From NCBI GenBank assembly GCA_024695865.1, contig JAILHI010000073.1:1-34879 (forward strand): 34,879 nt of DNA, read 5' to 3'. Below are positions 16,588-24,613 of this stretch, one piece after another (position 1 is the first letter of the stretch; each line of letters begins with the position of its first letter). This DNA comes from Candidatus Gastranaerophilales bacterium. Lineage in GTDB: Bacteria > Cyanobacteriota > Vampirovibrionia > Gastranaerophilales > Gastranaerophilaceae. The notes beneath the pieces are model-generated. The model was not told where the DNA came from and made no database searches. It worked only from the letters and a program-made list of their open reading frames with translations. The position numbers and the translations under genes are program-made.

Positions 16588-17487
16588 ATGAAAATTCTAA
16601 AAATTGTTTTATTAAATCTGTTATTTTTCATAATTTTCGTTTTAGCGGTTAACGCAATATTTTTATTTACAGACAAAAAAATCAATCCCGAAAAGCCTTT
16701 CAGAATGTATATTCCGTATGAAAATCATCTTTATTATCTTTTAAGGGACAGAAAATACCTCAGAAGCCCGTCAGGGCTGCAATACAAAAACAAAAAGCCG
16801 ATAGTTTTGTACGGCGGTTCATTTTCCTACGGATATCTGCTCCCCGAAGATGAAAGTTTCGGTTATCTTTTGGCAGAAAAGAGCAAACGCACCGTTTACA
16901 ATTACTCTATTGCTTCAAGAGGACTTCAGCAGATGTTGTATTTTCTTGAAAAAGATATACATTACGACGATTTTACCGCCCCTGATTATGTTATTTATAC
17001 TTTTATCGATGACCACGTAAGACGGCTTTATACACCCTGCAATGCAAACGATAACGTCGAATTTATAGACTATAAAAAGGTTAACAACGACTTAATCAGA
17101 AATAATTCGCCTTTAAAATATCTTCATTCCCTTTATATTTTTAATAAACTTCAAAGCAGTATTTACAACAAATTCTTCAAACTTCAAAAAGAAAATCAAA
17201 ATATGGATTTGGTGTTATTGTATTTTGAAAAATCCAAAAAGTTTTTTGAAAAGCATTATCCCGATACAAAATTCGTAATTTTACTCTATCCGACGGGACA
17301 GGATAATTATATTCATTCTGCAAAATGGAAGGAACTTGAAAAAGACGGTTTTATCGTGATAAACGCAAACGAACTTGTAAAAGATGATTTAACAAAAGAC
17401 GAATATAAACTTGACGACAAATCTCACCCCAATTCAAAGGCGTGGCGCTTAATCTGCGATAAACTTGTTAAAAAACTCGATTTGTAA
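16588..17487 (+). CDS. Membrane-anchored SGNH-hydrolase-like protein
   Basis: A 299-residue protein with one N-terminal hydrophobic segment (residues ~5-28), then a globular domain outside the membrane. Block I has GGSFSYG with candidate nucleophile Ser78, and the C terminus has DKSHPN with Asp277 and His280 in the D-x-x-H spacing of SGNH/GDSL esterases. Members act on acyl or acetyl groups of polysaccharides, lipids or cell wall; the substrate here is unknown. The ATG is 3 bases after the rnpA stop, so it is likely co-transcribed. This slot is more often filled by yidD/yidC. Confidence 0.82.
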   Translation: MKILKIVLLNLLFFIIFVLAVNAIFLFTDKKINPEKPFRMYIPYENHLYYLLRDRKYLRSPSGLQYKNKKPIVLYGGSFSYGYLLPEDESFGYLLAEKSKRTVYNYSIASRGLQQMLYFLEKDIHYDDFTAPDYVIYTFIDDHVRRLYTPCNANDNVEFIDYKKVNNDLIRNNSPLKYLHSLYIFNKLQSSIYNKFFKLQKENQNMDLVLLYFEKSKKFFEKHYPDTKFVILLYPTGQDNYIHSAKWKELEKDGFIVINANELVKDDLTKDEYKLDDKSHPNSKAWRLICDKLVKKLDL

Positions 17488-17577
17488 ACATTTGTAATGG
17501 AAAACGGCTAAAAAGGCAAAAAATCTTATGTTCAGACTTTTTATAACTGTCGTGTGTCATAGAAAGTGTGTTTTGAT

Positions 17578-18774
17578 ATGGTTATAAGCGCTGTTTCATC
17601 GGTAAATACGTATAATAATACGGGATTTCAGACTAATCCCATCGAGAGAAAGCATGAGACGGCAAAATTAATTGTTCCTATGATGAACAGAGCGAGAGTT
17701 GAAAAATCGTCAGGTGAAGCACTGCGTTCCTATTTTATGGGCGGACAGGCTGCAACGATGAGAGGAATACCCTGCTCGACAGGCGACTTTGCAATTAAAA
17801 AACTTGATGATGTTCCCTGCTGCTGCTGCGGCGACAGAATGATTAGAGGTCAGGAAATGCCTCACGTTGTTCACAGTTTTTCAGAATTAAAGGGTTCTGC
17901 ACTTGCAGATAAAATCGAAAAAGACAAGGACTATTTCAGAGCAAATCAAAGAGCGGCTGCAATGATAATCGCCGATGAAGCAAGAAAAGATGAAAATTTA
18001 GATGTTTCTGAAGCCTTTGATAAGGCAAAAAATAATTTGCAGGGTAAAATCAAAAACTATTGCACAAACGTTTTGACAAATCTGAACGAAGTTGCCGCAC
18101 AGGCATACGGCAGAGAAGATAACCCGATGTCCGCACTTGCTTTAAAAGAAATTGAAAACGTTAAAAACGGAAAAATCGCAAGAGTTCCGTTTACAGAAAA
18201 ACTTGAACAGTTAAAAGGTGATTTACCGCTTGAAAAATATGAAAAAGTGCTTGATACGGCAATGAATTTGCCCGAAGGTATGAGAGCGGTTGAAAAGATT
18301 TTTACAAAACAAAAGGGTGCTGATTCAAGCGCCGCAATTATCAATAAATTGCTGACAGGTGCTTTGCATACGGCAGAACACGTTCACCCGAAATCACTCG
18401 GGGGCCCCAATTCAACGGCAAATTATCTCGGCGAATGTGCCTTGTGCAACAATCCGAGAGGAAATATGTCTTATGCGCAATGGCTGAAAATTCACCCTGA
18501 ATATCCTATCAAAGTACAGGAACACATTGAATACGTGGAACAAAAAATTGTTGACGGCGAAATTCCCGCCGAATACGACAGTTATCCCGTGGATATCAAT
18601 GAAACCTTAACAAAAGAATCAAACGGAATGATGACCTTAAAAGTCCTCAATCCCGAAAAAATCAGAGAGTTGAGAGAGCAGCGGCTTGCAGGTAAGGAAG
18701 TCAACGTATCGGAAGTAACAAAAGAAATTTTCGATAAACAAGAAGAAGAAAGAGAAGAAACACAGGCGGCATAA
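17578..18774 (+). CDS. HNH-nuclease-like zinc protein with split zinc cluster
   Basis: About 398 residues counted from ATG 17578, which has AGAAAG at a better distance than the GTG at 17566 in the same frame. A cysteine-rich knuckle (PCCCCGDRM, ~80-88) is followed by roughly 180 residues of helical, Lys/Glu-rich sequence, and then by EHVHPKSLGGPN (~267-278) and GECALCNNPRGN (~285-296). The second block has the form of an HNH/McrA-type metal finger: H-x-x-P-x-S-x-GG-x-x-x...N...C-x-x-C-N. In ordinary members the first Cys pair lies about 20-30 residues before the His, so here the halves are separated by an insertion. The C-terminal ~70 residues are charged. A nuclease is likely by motif, but host, phage or secreted-toxin roles are open. 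No immunity gene is adjacent. Confidence 0.65.
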   Translation: MVISAVSSVNTYNNTGFQTNPIERKHETAKLIVPMMNRARVEKSSGEALRSYFMGGQAATMRGIPCSTGDFAIKKLDDVPCCCCGDRMIRGQEMPHVVHSFSELKGSALADKIEKDKDYFRANQRAAAMIIADEARKDENLDVSEAFDKAKNNLQGKIKNYCTNVLTNLNEVAAQAYGREDNPMSALALKEIENVKNGKIARVPFTEKLEQLKGDLPLEKYEKVLDTAMNLPEGMRAVEKIFTKQKGADSSAAIINKLLTGALHTAEHVHPKSLGGPNSTANYLGECALCNNPRGNMSYAQWLKIHPEYPIKVQEHIEYVEQKIVDGEIPAEYDSYPVDINETLTKESNGMMTLKVLNPEKIRELREQRLAGKEVNVSEVTKEIFDKQEEEREETQAA

Positions 18775-18790
18775 AGCCTGTGTTTTTATT
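18758..18790. terminator. Terminator between the HNH gene and the MFS gene
   Basis: AAACACAGGC (18758-18767) and GCCTGTGTTT (18776-18785) enclose the stop codon of the plus-strand gene. T-rich sequence follows. It serves the two convergent genes. Confidence 0.8.
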
Positions 18791-18791
18791 T

Positions 18792-20375
18792 TTATTTGTC
18801 AACAGAGGAAGTATTTTCCTCCTTTGGAAAATTTTTAATCAGAAAAACAATCGGTATGACGACAATAGCGGCAATACCGCAAATTCTGAACGCTTCCATA
18901 AAGCCCCAAAGAACAGATTGTTTAAGCAGTTCGCCGTACAACGAATAATTTGCGGCATAGTCTGCTAAGTCGGGAGCCATATAAGCCGATAAAGCGGCTT
19001 TTGCGGCTGAAATTTTAGCGGCATAAACAGAGTTTAACGGGTTAAGGTTTCCGACCATCATAAACTGGTGCGCCTGCGAAAATCTCGATATCATTGTTGA
19101 AACAACAGATGTTCCTATCGCACCGCCGATATTCTTCAAAAGCGACTGAATACCGCTTGCGTTTGTCATTTGAGAATTGGCAAGTGTTGCAACAGACAAG
19201 GAAACTATCGGCATCATGGCAAAGCCCATTCCCAGCCCAAAGATAAAGTTAGGAATAGCAATATTGACACTTGCAATTTGCAAGTTTAAAAAACCGAATT
19301 TTAAACCTGCTGTACCTATCAAAGCAAGTCCGATAATTGCAAGTAATCTGTTATCCACTTTTTTGGCAAGAAGCCCAAACAATATAGATGCAGTTAATGC
19401 CCCAATACCTCTCGGCATAATTGTTAACCCGCTCAAAAATGCCGTATAGCCCATTATTGACTGTAAAAATTGCGGTAAAATCGCTACAGATGCAAGCAAA
19501 ATTCCTGTAATTACAACCTGTATAACAGTTCCTGCCGAAAAATTTCTGTCTTTAAAAACCCTTAAATCAACAAGAGAGTCTTTTTTCATTTGAGAAACAA
19601 AAAATAAAAAACCTGATAAAACGCAAATTACTGTTAAACGACATATCCAAGGTGCGTTAAACCAATCTGCATTATTTCCTTTGTCCAAAATAATTTGTAA
19701 AGTCGTAAGCCAAAGAGTTAAAAGAAAAAATCCTGCTGTATCAAGTTTTACATTTTTTTGTTTTCTTGCATACGGGGGATCCTCAAGAAGTGTTTTTGCC
19801 AACCATACGGTTAAAATACCGAAAGGAAGATTTATAAAGAAAATCCAAGGCCAAGAATAATTATCCGTAATCCAACCACCAACAACTGGACCAATGATTG
19901 GGGCAACAATAATTACAAGACCAAATACAGCCATTGCCTGACCTCTTTCACGGGGTTCAAAAGATTCAAGCAAAACGGCTTGTGCAACAGGCAGCAAACC
20001 GCCTCCGCCAAAACCTTGCAATATTCTCGCAAAAATCATCATTCCAATTGAATTAGATATACCGCAAAGTACAGATGACAATGTGAATAAAATAACACTA
20101 AATATGAAGAAATTTTTTCTTCCCATTAATTTACTAAACCAATCAACAGCTGTAATTGCAATACCGCTGGCAACAAGATAACTCGTTAAAATCCATGTGG
20201 ATTCTTCTCTGCTGACAGAAAAAGTACCTGCCATGTGCGGCAGTGCGACATTTGCTATTGTTTCATCAAGAACAAACATAAATGCCGCAAACACAGTGGG
20301 TAATGCTACCAACCAAGGGTTTTTTGATGGTTTCCATACTTCTGTATTGTTTTGACTGCTGATTGATTCTGCCAT
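18792..20375 (-). CDS. EmrB/QacA-type MFS drug exporter (DHA2, 14 helices)
   Basis: A 527-residue major-facilitator transporter with about 14 hydrophobic segments. An N-terminal FAAFMFVLDETIANVALPHM matches the first helix of the DHA2 family, including the D-E-T-x-x-N-V-A-L-P motif. The antiporter motif C appears as IVAPIIGPVVGGWITD. It exports drugs using the proton gradient, working with the HlyD-like adaptor encoded 11 bases upstream and the outer-membrane channel encoded divergently. The last ~60 residues are slightly extended, ending in a charged cytoplasmic tail. Confidence 0.94.
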   Translation of the reverse strand: MAESISSQNNTEVWKPSKNPWLVALPTVFAAFMFVLDETIANVALPHMAGTFSVSREESTWILTSYLVASGIAITAVDWFSKLMGRKNFFIFSVILFTLSSVLCGISNSIGMMIFARILQGFGGGGLLPVAQAVLLESFEPRERGQAMAVFGLVIIVAPIIGPVVGGWITDNYSWPWIFFINLPFGILTVWLAKTLLEDPPYARKQKNVKLDTAGFFLLTLWLTTLQIILDKGNNADWFNAPWICRLTVICVLSGFLFFVSQMKKDSLVDLRVFKDRNFSAGTVIQVVITGILLASVAILPQFLQSIMGYTAFLSGLTIMPRGIGALTASILFGLLAKKVDNRLLAIIGLALIGTAGLKFGFLNLQIASVNIAIPNFIFGLGMGFAMMPIVSLSVATLANSQMTNASGIQSLLKNIGGAIGTSVVSTMISRFSQAHQFMMVGNLNPLNSVYAAKISAAKAALSAYMAPDLADYAANYSLYGELLKQSVLWGFMEAFRICGIAAIVVIPIVFLIKNFPKEENTSSVDK

Positions 20376-20386
20376 TATTCTTACCG

Positions 20387-21394
20387 CTATTTTACCTTAA
20401 CTTTCGGCACAACAGACATACCGGACACAATAGTATATTCTTCCGGGTTAATTTTTTCATCAAATACAATTTTTACGGGTATCCTCTGAACGATTTTTAC
20501 AAAGGAACCGACGGCATTTTCGGGCGGGAATAAACTTGATTTTGCACCCGATGCCCTCTGAATACTGTCAACCTTACCTTTAAAGGTTTTATTGGGGTAT
20601 GTATCAATTTTTATTTCAACAGGCTGACCGGGCTTCATATTACCGACCTGACTTTCTTTGAAGTTTGCAACAACCCAGACTTCATCGGTTACAAGTGCAA
20701 ATAAAGGCGAGCCCGTTCCGACATAAGCACCTCTTTCCGCTCTTTTATTTGTAACCGTACCGTTTTGGGGTGCAATAACTTTCGTGTTTTTTAAATCTAA
20801 TTCTGCTTTATCTCTTTTCGCTTTTAAAACCTTTAAGTTAGCATCAGCAACTTTATTTTGTGAAGCTGAAAAAATACTTTCTTCCGCACGTGTTTTTCTT
20901 GCTAATATCGAATCATATTTCGTTTTGGCATTATCAAGTGTTTGTTTTGATACAGCACCTGACTCATATAAATTTGTATATCTTTCCAAATCTTTCTTTG
21001 CAAGTTCAATTTCGGAAGTTACTGCAGATAAATTTGCAGTTGCAACTTTTTGATTAGCAAGTTCTTTTTGATATTCTGCATCTTGCTGTTCAAATTTTAT
21101 TCTATAATCATCTTGGTCAATAACGGCAACCACGTCACCTTCTTTTACCCTTTGGTTATCCTGTACATGTAATTCAACAATCTGCCCCGTTACTTTGGGT
21201 GCAACTTGAACCATGTGTGTTTCAACATAAGCATCGTCAGTTGACTGATACATTGAAGCATTTCTTGCATATAAAAAGATTAATATGCCCAAAACAATTA
21301 AGATAATGACCATATAACGTCTTTTTATACCGATACGTTTTTTTCTTTCCTGTTCGTTGTTTTCATTTTCAACCGTGTTGTTTTCGTCAGCCAT
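20387..21394 (-). CDS. HlyD/EmrA-type periplasmic adaptor
   Basis: A 335-residue membrane-fusion protein. A cytoplasmic charged N terminus (EQERKKRIGIKRR) is followed by one membrane helix (residues ~29-44). Then come a biotinyl-lipoyl half (VAPKVTGQIVELHVQDNQ...VKEGDVVAVID), a long coiled-coil hairpin (~85-190) and the returning lipoyl half with VIAPQNGTVTNK, plus a beta-barrel domain. It links the inner-membrane pump to the TolC-like channel. It lies 17 bases after marR and 11 bases before the pump gene, in one minus-strand operon. Confidence 0.95.
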   Translation of the reverse strand: MADENNTVENENNEQERKKRIGIKRRYMVIILIVLGILIFLYARNASMYQSTDDAYVETHMVQVAPKVTGQIVELHVQDNQRVKEGDVVAVIDQDDYRIKFEQQDAEYQKELANQKVATANLSAVTSEIELAKKDLERYTNLYESGAVSKQTLDNAKTKYDSILARKTRAEESIFSASQNKVADANLKVLKAKRDKAELDLKNTKVIAPQNGTVTNKRAERGAYVGTGSPLFALVTDEVWVVANFKESQVGNMKPGQPVEIKIDTYPNKTFKGKVDSIQRASGAKSSLFPPENAVGSFVKIVQRIPVKIVFDEKINPEEYTIVSGMSVVPKVKVK

Positions 21395-21411
21395 TTTTAT
21401 ATTCCTTTTTG

Positions 21412-21879
21412 TTATATTTGTGTTTCAACATGTTCCGAGAGAAAATTCTTCAACTTTTCCAAAATTCTGTTCAGTTCATTAATATCTTCTTCGTGAAAAT
21501 ACTCTTTAAAGGTTTCAACGGACGGTTTTATCTGTTCCTGCGCCGTTTGAAGCATATTGGCGCCTTTCTCCGTCAGCCTCATATTTCTTACAAGATGATT
21601 TCCCTTTGTGGTTACAAATCTTTCAATAAGACCTTTTGTTTCCAGAGAAGATATTATTCTGCCTGCACTCGCTCTGTCCTTTAAAAGTTCTTTTGCCAAA
21701 TCCCTCTGGCAAATTCCCTCTTGCAGATAGATTATATCCATAGCAAGAAATTCTTCGGGGGTTAAATCTATACCCTTTTTGTTAAAATAATTCAAAATCA
21801 TTCTTTTAAGATATTTCGCCGTGGAACTTATCTGATAAAACGGGCTTTTTGTGTAATGTATAATTTCTTCTTCGTTCAT
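21412..21879 (-). CDS. MarR-family transcriptional regulator
   Basis: A 155-residue winged-helix repressor. ICQRDLAKELLKDRASAGRI is the helix-turn-helix and RFVTTKGNHLVRNMRLTEKG the wing; the flanking helices form the dimer. Start 21879 is chosen because GGAAAG precedes it. An upstream ATG at 21891 would add MERK but has no SD. MarR proteins usually repress their own operon until a drug or phenolic ligand binds. The operon it heads (adaptor plus pump) and the palindrome in the divergent spacer fit that model closely. Confidence 0.92.
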   Translation of the reverse strand: MNEEEIIHYTKSPFYQISSTAKYLKRMILNYFNKKGIDLTPEEFLAMDIIYLQEGICQRDLAKELLKDRASAGRIISSLETKGLIERFVTTKGNHLVRNMRLTEKGANMLQTAQEQIKPSVETFKEYFHEEDINELNRILEKLKNFLSEHVETQI

Positions 21880-21905
21880 TTTTCTTTCCATGTTGCAGAA
21901 AAAAC

Positions 21906-21923
21906 ATGTTGCATTTGCAACAT
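21906..21923. promoter_or_regulatory. MarR-type operator palindrome
   Basis: ATGTTGCA-TT-TGCAACAT is a perfect 8-bp inverted repeat. An extra ATGTTGCA half-site is at 21890-21897 and ATGTTAGCA at 21928-21936. The palindrome covers the predicted start of marR transcription and the -35 box of the opposing promoter, so a single dimer could block both. Confidence 0.75.
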
Positions 21924-21937
21924 TGATATGTTAGCAT
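21909..21937 (+). promoter_or_regulatory. Candidate promoter of the outer-membrane factor gene
   Basis: TTGCAT (21909-21914), a 17-base spacer, TAGCAT (21932-21937). It overlaps the operator and runs opposite to the marR promoter. Both boxes are imperfect. Confidence 0.5.
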
Positions 21938-21957
21938 AGTGGAAAAAATATTGTCAA
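21928..21957 (-). promoter_or_regulatory. Promoter of the marR-emrAB operon
   Basis: On the minus strand TTGACA (21957-21952), an 18-base spacer, TAACAT (21933-21928). Transcription would begin near 21921, inside the operator palindrome. Confidence 0.72.
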
Positions 21958-21977
21958 GTATGCACAAAGGGAAGTCA

Positions 21978-23372
21978 ATGAACGTAAAAAAAATAGTTTC
22001 AGCGCTTATTTTGGGCGGATTTATTTTTACAAACACTATGCCATGTTTTGCTGTTGAAGATACAAAAAAAACAGACAAAAAGTACGAATATAAAACAAAG
22101 AAAAGCAGACGTTTTAACGATGCCTACAAATATGAATATATCAATATGGAATGGTGGAAATCGTTTAATGACGAATACCTTGAAGATTATATCATTAAAG
22201 CCGTTCAGCATAACCACGATTTAAAGGCGGCATCAATTGCGGTTGACGAATATTACCAATATACAAAAATTCAGTTCGGTAATGAATTACCGATGGTTGT
22301 CGGAGGTTTTTCTCCCGCTTATGTTAAAAATATCGGAGTCCAGCATGCCGATTGGACTTTTGTCGCTCCCGTTCTTGTGAATTATGAGGCGGATATTTTT
22401 CTTAAAAATCACGATAAGACAAAGTCGGTTAAAAAGGATTATGAGGGTTCACTTCAGGACGAAAGAGCCGCTTATATATCCGTTGCTTCGGCTGTTGCGG
22501 CTACTTATTTTAACATTGTAAAACTTGATGAAATGATTAAATATCAGGAAAAAATTGTTGAATTAAGAAAAGAAATTTACGAATTAATGAAATTGTCAAA
22601 TGAAATGGGTATCGTTTCAATGTCCGATACCGTTCAGGCAAATAAAAATTATGTTTTGGGTCAGACGATGCTTCCCGAATTAATTAAAAACCGTTCAAAA
22701 TTGTTGAACGAACTTGCCGTTTTAACGGGTGAAACCCCGCATGATACGGAAGATATGCCGAGAAAAGAATTGTCTGAAATAACTTTTCCCGAAAATTTAC
22801 CGAAAGAGTTATCATCAGAAATCATAACAAACAGACCCGATTACATCAAAGCCGAAAAAATGCTTGAAAAGGCGGGAATAGATGTAAGAGTTGCCAAAAA
22901 AGAATTTTTGCCGACGATAAATTTAACGGGACTCGTTGCGTTTACCGCAAGCGATTTGAGCAGAATGTTTAATACCGAACAGGCACTTGCAGCCCTGGCT
23001 GGCGGTTTGCTGATGCCGATTTTTACGGGCGGCAAAAGAATTGCTAATTTAAGGCTTCAAAGGGCAAAATACGACAGAATGCTCGAAAATTATTTTAAAA
23101 TAAATCAGACAGCGGTTAAAGAAGTTAATGATGCGCTCGTTTCGCTTTATCAGGACAACATAAAGTATGAACAGAATAACGAGCAGGAAAAATTAGAAAC
23201 AAAAGACTTTACATTTACCCTATCCAGATACGAAAATGGTATAATATCAAAAAGAGATTTATGCCAAAAGGAAGAAAATCTGTTGAATATCAAAAAACTT
23301 GTTGCTTCGGACAAGGCGGATTGCTTTGTTGACTCAATCGGTTTATACAAAGCCGTTTCTGCAAAAATATAG
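21978..23372 (+). CDS. TolC/NodT-like outer-membrane efflux channel
   Basis: About 464 residues from ATG 21978, chosen because AAAGGGA precedes it and the protein then opens with a classic signal peptide (NVKKIVSALILGGFIFTNTM, cleaved after CFA). No lipobox is obvious, unlike many NodT lipoproteins. The mature part has the two repeated coiled-coil halves of outer-membrane factors; the landmarks WWKSFNDEYLEDYIIKAV, TGETP, RPDYIKAEKMLEKAGIDV and PIFTGGKRIANL are typical. It completes a tripartite pump with the divergent EmrAB-type genes. Its presence argues for a diderm host. Confidence 0.93.
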   Translation: MNVKKIVSALILGGFIFTNTMPCFAVEDTKKTDKKYEYKTKKSRRFNDAYKYEYINMEWWKSFNDEYLEDYIIKAVQHNHDLKAASIAVDEYYQYTKIQFGNELPMVVGGFSPAYVKNIGVQHADWTFVAPVLVNYEADIFLKNHDKTKSVKKDYEGSLQDERAAYISVASAVAATYFNIVKLDEMIKYQEKIVELRKEIYELMKLSNEMGIVSMSDTVQANKNYVLGQTMLPELIKNRSKLLNELAVLTGETPHDTEDMPRKELSEITFPENLPKELSSEIITNRPDYIKAEKMLEKAGIDVRVAKKEFLPTINLTGLVAFTASDLSRMFNTEQALAALAGGLLMPIFTGGKRIANLRLQRAKYDRMLENYFKINQTAVKEVNDALVSLYQDNIKYEQNNEQEKLETKDFTFTLSRYENGIISKRDLCQKEENLLNIKKLVASDKADCFVDSIGLYKAVSAKI

Positions 23373-23402
23373 TACCGTTTGAATTTCAATAATCGGAGAC
23401 CA

Positions 23403-23421
23403 TGTCATGTATAACATGACA
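23403..23421. promoter_or_regulatory. Inverted repeat upstream of the radical SAM gene
   Basis: TGTCATG, TATAA, CATGACA is a perfect 7-bp inverted repeat lying 32 bases before the ATG. It may be an operator or a small hairpin in the leader. Confidence 0.5.
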
Positions 23422-23452
23422 GGCGGACATAATGTAAAAGGATTTTATTGAA

Positions 23453-24577
23453 ATGAAAAAAATATTGTTAAAATATTTAAGGGATTTGTTTGTAAAAATT
23501 GTAAATGAATTAAATAAAAAGCTTTGTGAAAATAGTGGTAATGAAGAAAAAAAATCTGAAAAAATTTGTTCCGTACCGTTTGAAAAAATCGAATTACATT
23601 GTGACGGACATATAAAATGTTGCTGTGGAATTTGTAATGACTGGATAGATTTTGGGGATATTTACAAAGAAAATATTGCAGAAATATGGAATGGCAAAAA
23701 ATTTCAAGATTTTAGGGAATCAATATTAGACGGTTCATATAAATATTGTCACAGAGAAATGTGTAAAGGTGTTGATATGGTTTTAAAAGATGCGGAAAAT
23801 TATTCCGCAATAATGCCTGTTTTACCCCAAAAAATGGAACTGTCATTAGACGACCATTGTAATTCTCGCTGCGTTATGTGCAGAGATAAATATCACGATA
23901 AAAACATAGGGCCCAAAATGGCAAAAGTTATCGATTCTAAAATACTTCCTTTCCTTGAACATTGCGAATTAATTGATTTAAACTTAGCAGGAGAATTTTT
24001 TGTCAGCAAAACTTGCAAAGATTTTGTTAAAAAAGCTGCTCAAATGTATCCTAATTTGAATTTTATAATAACTACGAACGGAATATTATGCTCACCAAAA
24101 GAATTGGAAAATTTAGGTATTCTTAACAGAAGAATTGATTCTTTAGTTATATCACTCCATGCGGCAACACCGGAAACTCATGAAAAAATAACACGCAGCG
24201 GAAATACATTTAATAGAATAATGAAGAATATTGAAAATCTTCATTATTATAACGGTAAATATGTAAATGCAAATCAATATAAAAATTTACCTGAAGGATG
24301 TATTCATAATATGTTATTAGTTTTTGTTATCAGTTCAATAAACTATAAAGAAGTTGTGCAAATGGCAGAAATATGTCTCAAATTTAATATTAGAGGTAAT
24401 ATCAGGTGTGTAAGAAAATGGGGCTGGACAAAAATGCATGAAGAATTTGATAAATATAATGTTGCAAACCCTGAACATCCTGAATATATGGATTTTGCAA
24501 AATTACTCAAAAACGAAATATTTGATTCTCCTTTAGTTGAACTTGATGGAATTTTGCAAAACGTAAGAAATTCTTGA
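23453..24577 (+). CDS. Radical SAM protein with N-terminal SPASM-like cluster
   Basis: A 374-residue iron-sulfur enzyme. The S-adenosylmethionine cluster motif is C-N-S-R-C-V-M-C (Cys136, Cys140, Cys143), followed by the ITTNGIL strand and VISLHAATPETHEKI, as in radical SAM barrels. Before it, residues ~39-104 hold Cys50, Cys56-58, Cys61, Cys99 and Cys104 around GDIYKENIAEIWNGKKFQDFR, the pattern of a SPASM auxiliary-cluster domain (G-(N/D)-(I/L)...IWN...FR). SPASM is normally C-terminal, so the order is reversed. SD AAAAGGA is upstream. Adenine- and thymine-rich codons are more frequent here than in neighbours. Its substrate is unknown; peptide or cofactor maturation and polysaccharide-locus roles are possible. 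Confidence 0.85.
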   Translation: MKKILLKYLRDLFVKIVNELNKKLCENSGNEEKKSEKICSVPFEKIELHCDGHIKCCCGICNDWIDFGDIYKENIAEIWNGKKFQDFRESILDGSYKYCHREMCKGVDMVLKDAENYSAIMPVLPQKMELSLDDHCNSRCVMCRDKYHDKNIGPKMAKVIDSKILPFLEHCELIDLNLAGEFFVSKTCKDFVKKAAQMYPNLNFIITTNGILCSPKELENLGILNRRIDSLVISLHAATPETHEKITRSGNTFNRIMKNIENLHYYNGKYVNANQYKNLPEGCIHNMLLVFVISSINYKEVVQMAEICLKFNIRGNIRCVRKWGWTKMHEEFDKYNVANPEHPEYMDFAKLLKNEIFDSPLVELDGILQNVRNS

Positions 24578-24613
24578 TTTATTTTTTGAAAGAGTGAAAG
24601 ATATGCCCGTCAT

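Noticed and set aside
17578-18774. HNH protein considered as part of a restriction or group-II-intron system
   Set aside because: No methyltransferase, specificity subunit, reverse transcriptase or intron RNA lies nearby.
23407-23451. A 14-codon reading frame (MYNMTGGHNVKGFY) just before the radical SAM gene, considered as a precursor peptide
   Set aside because: It is very short, has no SD of its own and begins inside an inverted repeat. It could be a coupling leader, but nothing supports a RiPP precursor.
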